Source: Candidatus Neoflavobacterium equi
GTDB lineage: Bacteria > Bacteroidota > Bacteroidia > Flavobacteriales > Flavobacteriaceae
NCBI GenBank assembly: GCA_018065745.1
Contig: JAGHSS010000073.1
Coordinates: 1 to 17,490 of the forward strand
Length of the DNA stretch: 17,490 nucleotides
Direction: 5' to 3'
Under the pieces are notes generated by a model, which had not been told where the DNA came from, ran no database searches, and saw nothing but the letters and a program-made list of their open reading frames with translations. A program made the position numbers and the translations under genes. Of the stretch, positions 5,244 through 13,579 are shown in pieces. Within the stretch, counting starts at the first letter, position 1, and every line of letters begins with the position of its first letter.

Positions 5244-8200
5244 CTATTGAAGTTTGAACTTGATGTTCATACGCTCCAAATTCATAAGTAACTGACTGTT
5301 AACTTCAATCTTCAAAATCCTGCTGGGCATGGACAACTTGGTGACCACTTTGAATTCTTCCACTTCTTCTGTGATGATCTTCTGCTCTGCGGCCTCATCT
5401 CCAGCTGTTACAAGTTCTGACTCTAAGGGCACATGGACAAGCTTTTTAACTTTTTCAATTTCCAAGACGTCAAACTGAACTTGGGAACTGCCGGGGCTGG
5501 CTTTGAACATTTCCTCTAACTCAAACAACAGCTGTTCTGTGAAGTCAAAAATGGAAAATATCAAAACCAACTTCTTGGTGAAACTGGACAAAACATCCTG
5601 CAACAACATCATGTTGGTGAACTGTATTTTGGGATCTGACTTCTTGCCGGTGTTCTTGTTTACCCACCCGTCTTTGATGTTGACTTTCATGTATATGAAC
5701 TGGGATACCATCAGGAAATGGCGCAGTTTTAAGTACTCTTCATCAAATATCTTGAACTCAAAGGTTTCATCATATCCCTCAACTACAAAGGTTGCCCATC
5801 CTTTTCCATTCTTGGCAACGCGGTGCTGAACGTCTGTGATGATGCCTCCAAATGACAGGGATTTCCCCACCTGCTCATTGAGGTCCTTGAGGTCCTCTAG
5901 CTTGTTGTTGCAGTAGGAGTTGATCTCAAAACGATAGTCGTCCAGGGGATGTCCTGAAATGTAAATCCCAACCACTTCCTTCTCCTTGGCCAGTTTGTAC
6001 ATGGCTCCCCACTCTTCACAGCCGGGAATCACGGGCTCTGGAATCTGCACTTCTGAGGCTTCTCCAAACAAACTCACCTGAGCTGAATTTTGACTTTCTT
6101 GGAATTTGGATCCATAGCGTATGGCCTTTTCCAAAAAGGTGGTCGCATCTCCATCTGTGTGAAAATACTGAGCTCTGTGGGTTTCTTCAAAACAGTCAAA
6201 TCCTCCTGCCAATGCCAAATTCTCAAAGGCTTTTTTATTGGCTGCTCTCAAGTCAATGCGCTTGGCCAAATCAAATATGGAACGGTAAGGGCCGTCTGCT
6301 CTGGTGTCAATAATGGTTTGTACTGCTCCTTCACCTACTCCTTTAATGGCGCCCATACCAAAGCGAATTTGGTAGTTGTCATTTACAGTAAACTTGTAAT
6401 AGGACTCATTGACATCTGGTCCCAAAACGGTCAAGCCCATGCGTCTACACTCTTCCATGAAAAAGGTGACTTGCTTGATGTCGTTCATGTTGTTTGACAG
6501 CACGGCCGCCATGTATTCTGCCGGATAATGGGCTTTGAAAAAGGCAGTTTGGTAGGCCACCCAGGCATAACAAGTGGAGTGGGATTTGTTGAAGGCATAG
6601 GACGCAAAGGCCTCCCAGTCTTTCCAAATCTTGTCCAAGGTCTTTTCATCGTGTCCCTTGGCTCCAGCCTGCTCAATAAACTTGGGCTTCATTTTGTTGA
6701 GGACGGCAATTTGCTTTTTCCCCATCGCCTTTCTCAAGACGTCTGCTTCCCCTTTGGTGAACCCCGCTAACTTTTGGGACAAAAGCATTACCTGCTCTTG
6801 GTAAACGGTAATTCCATAGGTCTCTGACAGGTACTCTTCACAGGCATCCAAGTCAAAAGTAATGGGTTCTTCCCCATTCTTTCTTCTAATAAAGGACGGG
6901 ATGTACTCCAATGGTCCGGGACGGTACAAGGCATTCATGGCAATAAGGTCAGCAAAGACTGTTGGCTTCAAATCACGCATGTACTTCTGCATCCCCGGTG
7001 ACTCATACTGGAAGACCCCAACGGTTTCACCGCGCTGGAAGAGCTCATATGTCTTGACGTCGTCAATGGGAATCTCTTCTGGATCAATGACCAATCCGGT
7101 TCTCAATTTGATCAACGCCACGGTGTCCTTGATCAAGGTCAAGGTTTTCAATCCCAAGAAGTCCATTTTTAGCAAGCCCGCAGATTCTGCTACTGAGTTG
7201 TCAAACTGGGTGACATACAAGGCAGAGTCTTTGGCGGTTTGCACCGGTACATAATTGGTAATATCATCTGGGGTAATGATGACCCCACAGGCGTGGATTC
7301 CAGTATTCCTCATGGAACCTTCAATAATCTTGGCCTGCTGTATGGTTTCTGCCACCAAATCTCCTTGGTTGGCAATGTGTATCAATTCTTTGACCAAATC
7401 AAATTCATCAGACCTCAAGGCTTTTTTGACCTCCTCTTCTGGCTCTGACAGAAAACGCGCCAAATTCCACTTGGACGGCATCATGTTGGGAATCAACTTG
7501 GCCACGCGCTCTGTTTCAAACAAGGGCAAGTCCAACACACGTCCCGCATCTTTGATGGAGGATTTGGTGGCCATTTTACCGTATGTGATGATTTGAGCCA
7601 CTTGGCTGGCGCCATATTTGTCAATTACGTAATCCATGACGCGGCTTCTTCCCTCGTCGTCAAAGTCAATATCAATATCAGGCATGGACACACGGTCAGG
7701 ATTCAAGAAACGCTCAAAAAGCAAGTCGTACTTGATGGGATCCAAATTGGTAATCCACAAACAATAAGCCACGGCACTTCCCGCTGCAGATCCACGACCG
7801 GGACCAACAGACACGCCCATGTCTCTAGCCGCTTTGATGAAGTCCCAAACAATCAAGAAATATCCGGGATATCCAGAATTCTCAACCGTTTTTAACTCAA
7901 AGTCCAAGCGCTCTGCAATGGCTTCTGTGATTTCTCCATACCTGATTTTTGCCCCTTCATAAGTCAAATGTCTCAGGTAGGCATTCTCCCCGCGCTTGCC
8001 CCCATCAACGTCGTCTTCTGGATGTACAAATTGTGCGGGGATGTCAAATTTAGGCAATAGGATGTCGCGGTAAAGGGAATAAATCTCCACCTTATCCACC
8101 ACATCTTGGATGTTGATGATGGCTTCAGGAATGTCCTTGAAAAGCGCTTTCATCTCCTCCTGTGTCTTGTAATAGTATTCCTGATTGGGCAACCCATAAC

Positions 8201-9731
8201 GGTAGCCTCTACCTTTCCCAATGGGGGTGGCTTGCTTCTCCCCGTCTTTTACACACAGTAAAATATCATGGGCGTTGGCATCAGATTTATTGAGGTAGTA
8301 ATTGTTGTTTGTCGCTACCAGTTTGACGTCGTGCTTTTTTGAAAATTCAATCAAGGTGGCATTGACGCGGTTTTCATCCTCTTGGTTGTGGCGCATGATT
8401 TCCAAATAGAAGTCGTCACCAAAGTGTTCTTTCCACCACAACAAGGCGTCTTCAGCCTGTTTCTCCCCCATGTTGAGGATTTTGTTGGGCACTTCACCTT
8501 GCAGGTTTCCTGACAGAATCATCAAATCCCCTTTGTAGCGCAACAGTACTTCTTTGTCAATTCTTGGAACGTAGTAAAAACCGTCAATGGACGCTGCACT
8601 GGCCAGTTTGGCCAAATTGTGATAGCCCACCTTGTTCTTTGCCAAGATGACAATTTGGTAACCGTTGTCTTTTTTGGTTTTGTCCTTGTGGTTTTCACAC
8701 ACAAAAAACTCACAGCCCACAATGGGTTTCATGATGGTTTCTGTGGGTGCTTCCCCTGCTGCCTCTAACTCTTCATTCTTTGCTTTGGCTGCTTTGTTGT
8801 GGTCCATGATGGCGCTGACAAATTTGAAAGCCCCCATCATGTTTCCGTGATCTGTCATGGCAATGGCTGACTGCTTGTCTTTGGCAGACATCTTTACCAG
8901 TGCCCCAATGTCAATGGTGGACTGCAAGACAGAAAATTGGGTATGGGTATGCAAATGCGCAAAGGTGTGTCCTGAAAGGTCCACCTTGCCCAAAGCGGGT
9001 GTGTCTTTTTTGATCAGCTTGTCCAACTCCTGACGGATGGCTGCTGAGGCTGATTTCAAATTGATGTGCTTCAAGCCAATCAACTCAAAAGGCTTGGGGT
9101 TGGTCTCTTTAAATGCAGTGAAATATGCCGCGTCCACACCCAATTGCTCTTTGGTAAAGATCTGTTTTCTGATCAATTCCAAGAAACATCTGGTGGTGGC
9201 CTCCACGTCTGCAGTTGCGTTGTGGGCCTCTCCAAAGGGCACGCCAAAAAGAAACTGGTGGAGCTCTGTCAACGTTGGCAATTTGAATTTTCCCCCACGT
9301 CCTCCAGGCAATTTTAAAAGCTCTGCCGTGGTTTCTGTACAGGTATCCAACACGGGTAATGACAACAAGGGAGAAGACATTCCCGCACGGTGAAACTCAG
9401 CCCCCATGATGTTCAAGTCAAACCCCACATTTTGTCCCACCACATATTTGGTTTTACCCAAGGCGGTGTTGAATTTCTCCAATGCTTCTGCCAAAGAGAT
9501 CCCGTCTTTTTGCGCCAGTTCTGTAGAAATTCCGTGAATACGCTCAGCGTCATAGGGAATATTAAACCCTTCAGGTTGCACCAAATAGTCTTGATGTTCT
9601 AAGAGATTTCCCATTTCGTCGTGCAACTGCCAAGCTATTTGTATACAGCGAGGCCAGTTGTCAGAATCCGTAATGGGGGCATTCCAATTTTTTGGAAGAC
9701 CGGTGGTTTCCGTATCAAAGATTAAAAACAT
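5244..9731 (-). CDS. dnaE: DNA polymerase III alpha subunit with fused proofreading exonuclease
   Basis: This is the replicative polymerase of 1,495 residues. Residues 1-200 are a DEDDh 3'-5' exonuclease: FDTETTG (Asp6, Glu8), GQNVGFDLNIMGAE and EAHNATADVEAT. A PHP domain follows (HLHTHTQFSVLQ, AMTDHGNMMGAFKF). The Pol III core has GPGRGSAAGSAVAYCLW and the catalytic carboxylates PDIDIDFDDEGR, then GIHACGVIITPD and ALYRPGPLEYIPSFI. An OB-fold is seen in FGGIITDVQHRVAKNGKGW. The fused exonuclease is the usual arrangement in Flavobacteriia and explains the length beyond the ~1,160 residues of E. coli DnaE. Several PHP metal-ligand positions look replaced (LSGNLQGE, ATNNNYYLNKSD). The ATG at 9731 starts directly with the exonuclease motif. 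Codon use and length look intact. Confidence 0.97.
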   Translation of the reverse strand: MFLIFDTETTGLPKNWNAPITDSDNWPRCIQIAWQLHDEMGNLLEHQDYLVQPEGFNIPYDAERIHGISTELAQKDGISLAEALEKFNTALGKTKYVVGQNVGFDLNIMGAEFHRAGMSSPLLSLPVLDTCTETTAELLKLPGGRGGKFKLPTLTELHQFLFGVPFGEAHNATADVEATTRCFLELIRKQIFTKEQLGVDAAYFTAFKETNPKPFELIGLKHINLKSASAAIRQELDKLIKKDTPALGKVDLSGHTFAHLHTHTQFSVLQSTIDIGALVKMSAKDKQSAIAMTDHGNMMGAFKFVSAIMDHNKAAKAKNEELEAAGEAPTETIMKPIVGCEFFVCENHKDKTKKDNGYQIVILAKNKVGYHNLAKLASAASIDGFYYVPRIDKEVLLRYKGDLMILSGNLQGEVPNKILNMGEKQAEDALLWWKEHFGDDFYLEIMRHNQEDENRVNATLIEFSKKHDVKLVATNNNYYLNKSDANAHDILLCVKDGEKQATPIGKGRGYRYGLPNQEYYYKTQEEMKALFKDIPEAIINIQDVVDKVEIYSLYRDILLPKFDIPAQFVHPEDDVDGGKRGENAYLRHLTYEGAKIRYGEITEAIAERLDFELKTVENSGYPGYFLIVWDFIKAARDMGVSVGPGRGSAAGSAVAYCLWITNLDPIKYDLLFERFLNPDRVSMPDIDIDFDDEGRSRVMDYVIDKYGASQVAQIITYGKMATKSSIKDAGRVLDLPLFETERVAKLIPNMMPSKWNLARFLSEPEEEVKKALRSDEFDLVKELIHIANQGDLVAETIQQAKIIEGSMRNTGIHACGVIITPDDITNYVPVQTAKDSALYVTQFDNSVAESAGLLKMDFLGLKTLTLIKDTVALIKLRTGLVIDPEEIPIDDVKTYELFQRGETVGVFQYESPGMQKYMRDLKPTVFADLIAMNALYRPGPLEYIPSFIRRKNGEEPITFDLDACEEYLSETYGITVYQEQVMLLSQKLAGFTKGEADVLRKAMGKKQIAVLNKMKPKFIEQAGAKGHDEKTLDKIWKDWEAFASYAFNKSHSTCYAWVAYQTAFFKAHYPAEYMAAVLSNNMNDIKQVTFFMEECRRMGLTVLGPDVNESYYKFTVNDNYQIRFGMGAIKGVGEGAVQTIIDTRADGPYRSIFDLAKRIDLRAANKKAFENLALAGGFDCFEETHRAQYFHTDGDATTFLEKAIRYGSKFQESQNSAQVSLFGEASEVQIPEPVIPGCEEWGAMYKLAKEKEVVGIYISGHPLDDYRFEINSYCNNKLEDLKDLNEQVGKSLSFGGIITDVQHRVAKNGKGWATFVVEGYDETFEFKIFDEEYLKLRHFLMVSQFIYMKVNIKDGWVNKNTGKKSDPKIQFTNMMLLQDVLSSFTKKLVLIFSIFDFTEQLLFELEEMFKASPGSSQVQFDVLEIEKVKKLVHVPLESELVTAGDEAAEQKIITEEVEEFKVVTKLSMPSRILKIEVNSQLLMNLERMNIKFKLQ

Positions 9732-9760
9732 GGCTTACATTTTGGTTTTAAGAGAAGTGA

Positions 9761-9768
9761 CAAAAATA
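9761..9768 (-). promoter_or_regulatory. Candidate -7 box of dnaE
   Basis: On the minus strand the sequence is TATTTTTG, matching TAnnTTTG, 29 nt upstream of the dnaE ATG. The match lies in T-rich sequence without an obvious -33 TTG. Confidence 0.4.
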
Positions 9769-9829
9769 AGAAAAAAACCTGGGATGTGGGAGGTGAATAT
9801 ACACATTAACGCAGCCCCAACTGCCGCAT

Positions 9830-9877
9830 AAAAAAAGGCTTATAAACTTGCGGTAACCAACCTCAAGCTTATAAGCC
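9830..9877 (-). terminator. Intrinsic terminator downstream of the efflux operon
   Basis: The arms ggcttataa (9837-9845) and ttataagcc (9869-9877) pair perfectly and are extended inward by cttg/caag across one mismatch. On the minus strand the hairpin is followed by seven U residues (9836-9830). It lies about 140 bp after the MFS stop codon. The rest of 9732-10015 shows no gene, only a small cctca/tgagg hairpin at about 9893-9907. Confidence 0.8.
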
Positions 9878-10015
9878 CCAAAAAAAAATTAACCTCAAAA
9901 AATGAGGATTCGTGAAAATATAATAAGAAAAGAATTTTAAGAAGCCCTACATTGTCCTTTCAGGTTGCACCACAAAAAGGGCACAACATCCATTTCCTTC
10001 AAAAACCAATAAGGA

Positions 10016-11599
10016 TCAGCTTCCCCAAATTCTATTTTTAAAGATATTCACTGTTTTAATCAAGTGATTATTAAACATCAAAAACAACGCTAAGGCCAAC
10101 AGAAAATATCCCACCCAGGTGAAAATTTCCATGTTTGCCAATAGAGTTGATTGTTTGGTAACTGAAGCAATTACCTGCTTCACGGCTAGCTTATAAGCGT
10201 CGTCCTGACTGTAGCCTTTTCCCAAAAAACTCTGAGTGAGTGTGGCCAAACGCTGTTGCGTTTCTGGACTCTCACTGAGCACAAACTGTCTGAGTTTGGT
10301 AAAGTGGGTTTGTCTGAGGTAGACCCCGGCATTCTGCATGATGCAAAAACCAATGGTGGATCCCCAAAACCTACCCGCCACACCCATCAAACCAGAATAA
10401 GGTGCATATTTTGTGGGTACTGATGAAACTGTGAACAAGACCATTGGGACAAACAAAACTCCAACGGCTACCCCTTGCAATAAGTAAGGGATGGCAATGT
10501 CCATCACAGAGACATCTGGCAAGAACAAAAAGGTAAACCAAATATGAAAGACCGCGAAAATAGAAAATCCTAAGATAAATATTTTGCGCACAGAGACCGC
10601 CTTGGCCAGGCAAACCCCTGCAATTACTAATCCAATTACATTCCCAAGCACGTTGATGTACTGCACATTAGCCACCCGCGCTGGTTCCCAATTCCAAATC
10701 ACACTCATGGCGCTGTTCACCAAATTCAAGGTTGCACGTGAAATGTATAAAATCACAAACAAAATGATGGCGATGCGCAAATTGCGGTATCTGAAAATAT
10801 TCAAATCCAAGGCCGGACGTTTCATGGTGAGTTGACGCATCAAGAACAACCCGCCGGCAATGGTGGTGACAATGATCCCGATGATGATCTCACTGGAGTC
10901 AAACCAATATTTTTTCTCCCCATAGATAAACACAAAACAACCAGACAAAATGGCCGTGATGGACAAGATGTAGCTGGCCCAGTCAATCTGGTAGAGCGGA
11001 ATTTTTTTTGTAAAGCGTTTGTTTGTAAAAGTCACCATGACAGTGACCACACACAAAATCTGAAAAACAGCGGCGCCATATGCCATATAACGCCATTCAT
11101 AAGCATCCAAAAACCAAACCACAATGGTCATGATGAATGGAGAAGCCACCAAAAGGGAACCATAATTAAAGGAGAACCCCACAATGACGGCATTTTTAGA
11201 CGTGAATCTGGTAATTAGCAATTGTCTGAGTGGTAGCCATGGCAGTGCCATGAGTACCCCCTCAACAATTCTAAGAATTAAAAACACGGAAAAATTTCTT
11301 GTATAACCAGAAATCATGAAACAAATGGCCATTAAACTATAAATAGTCAAGAAATAGCTCTTTGTAGGAAAAAATTTAAACAACCGACTCTCAATCATAA
11401 TGGTCGCCAAAAAGACCCCATAAGAAATGGAAAAGGTGAATTGTAAATCTTCAGGCTCCACATCAAGATAACTTGCAGAATAGGTTGAGTTGGACGTGTA
11501 AACCCCCAAAACCACCATACAGTGCATCATACAAAAAATCAAGATCGCTATGATGGCCCAGTTGGGCACCCAGGATTTGAAGATACTTTCTTGTTGCAT
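10016..11599 (-). CDS. MFS multidrug efflux permease, DHA2/EmrB-like
   Basis: This proton-driven inner-membrane exporter of 527 residues has about 14 predicted hydrophobic segments, the size and topology of the DHA2 family (EmrB type). RIVEGVLMALPWLPLRQLLI is in the position of the RxxQG motif of this family, and GLMGVAGRFWGSTIGFCIMQ near the C-terminal half matches the GxxxRxxGxxxG-type segment. The frame extends to 11617, but the ATG at 11599 lies one base after the adaptor stop codon (TAAAATG), which suggests translational coupling and is the better start. With the upstream HlyD-type adaptor it should form a pump spanning the periplasm. No TolC-like outer-membrane partner is in the window. 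The substrate cannot be read from sequence. Confidence 0.88.
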   Translation of the reverse strand: MQQESIFKSWVPNWAIIAILIFCMMHCMVVLGVYTSNSTYSASYLDVEPEDLQFTFSISYGVFLATIMIESRLFKFFPTKSYFLTIYSLMAICFMISGYTRNFSVFLILRIVEGVLMALPWLPLRQLLITRFTSKNAVIVGFSFNYGSLLVASPFIMTIVVWFLDAYEWRYMAYGAAVFQILCVVTVMVTFTNKRFTKKIPLYQIDWASYILSITAILSGCFVFIYGEKKYWFDSSEIIIGIIVTTIAGGLFLMRQLTMKRPALDLNIFRYRNLRIAIILFVILYISRATLNLVNSAMSVIWNWEPARVANVQYINVLGNVIGLVIAGVCLAKAVSVRKIFILGFSIFAVFHIWFTFLFLPDVSVMDIAIPYLLQGVAVGVLFVPMVLFTVSSVPTKYAPYSGLMGVAGRFWGSTIGFCIMQNAGVYLRQTHFTKLRQFVLSESPETQQRLATLTQSFLGKGYSQDDAYKLAVKQVIASVTKQSTLLANMEIFTWVGYFLLALALFLMFNNHLIKTVNIFKNRIWGS

Positions 11600-11600
11600 T

Positions 11601-12653
11601 TTAATTGTGCTCAGCAATTACTATGATATTCATCCCCGCTCTTAAAAATTCAGTCTGTTGGTCTGTATCTTTAATTTTGATGCGAACGGGTATGCGTTGT
11701 TCAATTTTGATAAAGTTTCCCGTTGCATTGTCAGGAGGCAACAAAGAGAAACGGGCACCAGAGGCTGGAGACAAGGATTCAATTTCCCCCACAAACTCTC
11801 TGTCTTTAATAGCATCAGCACGCAAAACCACCTGTTGGCCCACAGTTAAATACTGCACCTGGGTTTCTTTGAAGTTTGCTGTGATCCATTTTTCTTTACT
11901 GACAATGGACACTAAGTTTTGTCCTTCCTTAATCATTTGTCCCGGTTGGATGATTTTTTTACCCACCCATCCGTCATAGGGAGCCGTGATCACGGTGTAA
12001 GACAAGAACAAGGCAGCATTGTCATAAACTGCTTTTTTTGCATCAATTACCGCTTGAGAAGCCGGCACCTTAGCTTCGCTCTCAATGGTTTGCAATTTGG
12101 CAGATTGTATTTGGCTCAACACCTCTGTATATTTAGCTTGGGCAGCGTCAAAAGAAGATTTCACGCGTTCCAATTGTTGCAAGGTTGCAGATTGACTGTC
12201 CACCAAAGCTTGGTAACGCTTGTATTCCAATTCTGTGCGCCACACCTCTGTTTTTGCCGCTTGCAATTGGGCCTGTCTGATGGGCGATTCATTGGCTGTA
12301 GTCGCGACATTTCTGGACACCACATTGTGGCCCAGTTTTGCGTTTTCAAGCTCTGCCAACGCCTGGTCATATTTGGCTTTAAATTCTCTGTTGTCAATCA
12401 CTACCAAGGTATCTCCTTTTTTGACAAACTGATTTTCTTCATAGCGTATCTCTTGGATGTATCCTGTTACCCGCGCCATCACAGGGGTCACATACTGTTC
12501 CACCTGGGCGTCATTGGTTTCCTCGTGGTTGTTATAAAAAACCACAAACCAAATTCCCAAAGCAACTCCAATCAAAATAATGGAGGAAGCCAAAACAGTG
12601 ATTAACGTGTGAAAAGAACGATTCGCTTGTGGCGTCGTTTGTTGATTTTCCAT
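11601..12653 (-). CDS. HlyD/EmrA-family periplasmic adaptor of the efflux pump
   Basis: This membrane-fusion protein of 350 residues should link the MFS pump to an outer-membrane channel. A short cytoplasmic tail is followed by one transmembrane anchor (about residues 18-40). The first lipoyl half-motif is VTPVMARVTGYIQEIRYEEN and KKGDTLVVIDNREF. A long helical hairpin rich in Ala, Gln, Lys and Glu follows (about 95-205), then the second lipoyl half and beta-barrel (SYTVITAPYDGWVGKKIIQP, GQNLVSIV, FKETQVQYLTVGQQV). The ending AGMNIIVIAEHN is typical of EmrA-type proteins. It is the first gene of the operon and precedes the permease by one base. It lies downstream of an inverted repeat that may be an operator. 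Confidence 0.92.
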   Translation of the reverse strand: MENQQTTPQANRSFHTLITVLASSIILIGVALGIWFVVFYNNHEETNDAQVEQYVTPVMARVTGYIQEIRYEENQFVKKGDTLVVIDNREFKAKYDQALAELENAKLGHNVVSRNVATTANESPIRQAQLQAAKTEVWRTELEYKRYQALVDSQSATLQQLERVKSSFDAAQAKYTEVLSQIQSAKLQTIESEAKVPASQAVIDAKKAVYDNAALFLSYTVITAPYDGWVGKKIIQPGQMIKEGQNLVSIVSKEKWITANFKETQVQYLTVGQQVVLRADAIKDREFVGEIESLSPASGARFSLLPPDNATGNFIKIEQRIPVRIKIKDTDQQTEFLRAGMNIIVIAEHN

Positions 12654-12720
12654 CTAGATATTCATGCAATTAAGTTATGAAAATGTGAACTGTATACTTA
12701 TATTTAAGCATTCAAAAAGG

Positions 12721-12747
12721 ACGTCGTTTTGAGTTCAAAACCAACGT
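12721..12747. promoter_or_regulatory. Imperfect inverted repeat, candidate operator of the efflux operon
   Basis: A palindromic centre ttttga-gt-tcaaaa is flanked by acgtcg on the left and ccaacgt on the right, making a 27-bp inverted repeat with one bulge. It lies 68-94 bp upstream of the adaptor ATG and just downstream of a -7-like box. There is no U-tract, so a terminator is unlikely. Binding by a TetR-, MarR- or similar dimeric regulator is inference; no regulator gene is in the window. Confidence 0.45.
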
Positions 12748-12769
12748 TTGTGGCTACAGAAATACGAAG

Positions 12770-12777
12770 CAAATGTA
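12770..12777 (-). promoter_or_regulatory. Candidate -7 box of the efflux operon
   Basis: On the minus strand the sequence is TACATTTG, an exact TAnnTTTG match. It would give a leader of roughly 110 nt before the adaptor ATG, with the inverted repeat inside the early leader. No convincing -33 TTG was found. Confidence 0.4.
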
Positions 12778-12924
12778 AGGGGCAAAATCCATGTCTTATA
12801 ATTTATTTAAGTCAATTATATATCCATTTCAGACAGTTGTTAATTTTGGTACTACACTTACCATCACGAGCTTATCGTCCCAATACAGATAACGCATTGA
12901 GATACTATAAATTATAAAAAAGGC
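12778..12924. other. Intergenic middle of the divergent efflux/rpsP junction
   Basis: This AT-rich stretch sits between the efflux promoter region and the rpsP promoter region; the whole gene-free gap is 12654-13039. I see no credible gene, hairpin or RNA here. A 62-codon frame beginning with TTG at 12729 has no recognisable content. Confidence 0.5.
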
Positions 12925-12960
12925 ATAAAACCCAGACTTTCAGACAGAAATAAAACCCAG
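12925..12960. repeat. Pair of 11-bp direct repeats upstream of the rpsP promoter
   Basis: The sequence ataaaacccag occurs at 12925-12935 and again at 12950-12960, a 25-bp period. The second copy ends just before the -33 region of the rpsP promoter, a plausible position for an activator site, though no factor is known to me. Confidence 0.5.
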
Positions 12961-12964
12961 GTAT

Positions 12965-12993
12965 TTTGTGCATTGATTTTTTTTGTATATTTG
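12965..12993 (+). promoter_or_regulatory. Promoter of the rpsP-rimM operon
   Basis: TTTG at 12965-12968 and TATATTTG at 12986-12993 match the Bacteroidota consensus TTTG / TAnnTTTG with a 17-bp spacer. The ATG of rpsP is 46 nt downstream of the -7 box. This is the best-formed promoter in the window. Confidence 0.75.
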
Positions 12994-13006
12994 CCGCTTA
13001 ATTAAC

Positions 13007-13021
13007 GAGGTCGGGTACCTC
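13007..13021 (+). promoter_or_regulatory. Hairpin in the rpsP leader
   Basis: gaggt (13007-13011) pairs with acctc (13017-13021) around the loop cgggt, close to the expected transcript 5' end and 18 nt before the rpsP ATG. It could be part of an autoregulatory ribosomal-protein leader bound by S16. I recall that S16 leaders have been proposed in Flavobacteriia but cannot confirm a match here. Confidence 0.45.
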
Positions 13022-13039
13022 AAATTTAATCACAAGATT

Positions 13040-13564
13040 ATGTCAGTAAAAATTAGATTACAAAGACACGGTAAAAAAGGGAAACCATTTTACTGGGTAG
13101 TTGCTGCAGATGCACGCGCAAAAAGAGATGGTAAATTCTTAGAGAAAATCGGAACTTACAATCCTAACACTAACCCTGCAACAATTGACTTAAACGTTGA
13201 CGTTGCTGTTAACTGGTTATTCAACGGTGCTCAGCCAACTGACACTGCAAGAGCTATCCTTTCTTACAAAGGAGTGTTGTTAAAACACCACTTGGAAACT
13301 GGAGTTCGTAAAGGAGCTTTAACTGCTGAACAAGCAGAAGCTAAATTTACTGCTTGGATGGATGAAAAATCTAACAAAGTTGGAGCTAAAGTTACAGGAT
13401 TAGCTGATAACAAAGCTGCTGCTAGAGCTAAAGCTTTAGAATTAGAGAAAGAAGTGAACGCTAAACGTGCTGCTGCTATCGCTGCTGCAAAAGTTGTTGC
13501 TGAAACTCCTGCTACTGAAGAAGCACCTGCTACTGAAGAGACTACAGAAGAAACTGAAGCATAA
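13040..13564 (+). CDS. rpsP: 30S ribosomal protein S16 (bS16) with C-terminal extension
   Basis: This is a structural protein of the small ribosomal subunit, needed for 30S assembly. The core is residues 1 to about 80: [40 protein letters not shown] and [20 protein letters not shown]. The product has 174 residues, roughly twice the E. coli protein. The excess is an Ala/Lys/Glu-rich helical tail that ends in alternating Thr/Glu/Ala, as is common in Bacteroidota S16. The frame is open from 12983, but that start lies inside the promoter; the ATG at 13040 directly precedes the conserved SVKIRL. rimM begins 15 nt after the stop, forming a classic rpsP-rimM pair. Confidence 0.97.
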   Translation: MSVKIRLQRHGKKGKPFYWVVAADARAKRDGKFLEKIGTYNPNTNPATIDLNVDVAVNWLFNGAQPTDTARAILSYKGVLLKHHLETGVRKGALTAEQAEAKFTAWMDEKSNKVGAKVTGLADNKAAARAKALELEKEVNAKRAAAIAAAKVVAETPATEEAPATEETTEETEA

Positions 13565-13579
13565 TTTGAATAGCGATTC

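Noticed and set aside
6090..7254. Several plus-strand frames of 80-135 codons opposite dnaE
   Set aside because: dnaE is continuous and well conserved here; these are complementary-strand shadows without family signatures.
11919..12605. 228-codon plus-strand frame opposite the HlyD-type adaptor
   Set aside because: It is the antisense shadow of a well-supported gene; the translation is Cys/His/Phe-rich with no recognisable domain.
12729..12917. 62-codon plus-strand frame in the efflux/rpsP gap
   Set aside because: It has a TTG start inside a palindrome, no ribosome or promoter context, and no similarity I recognise.
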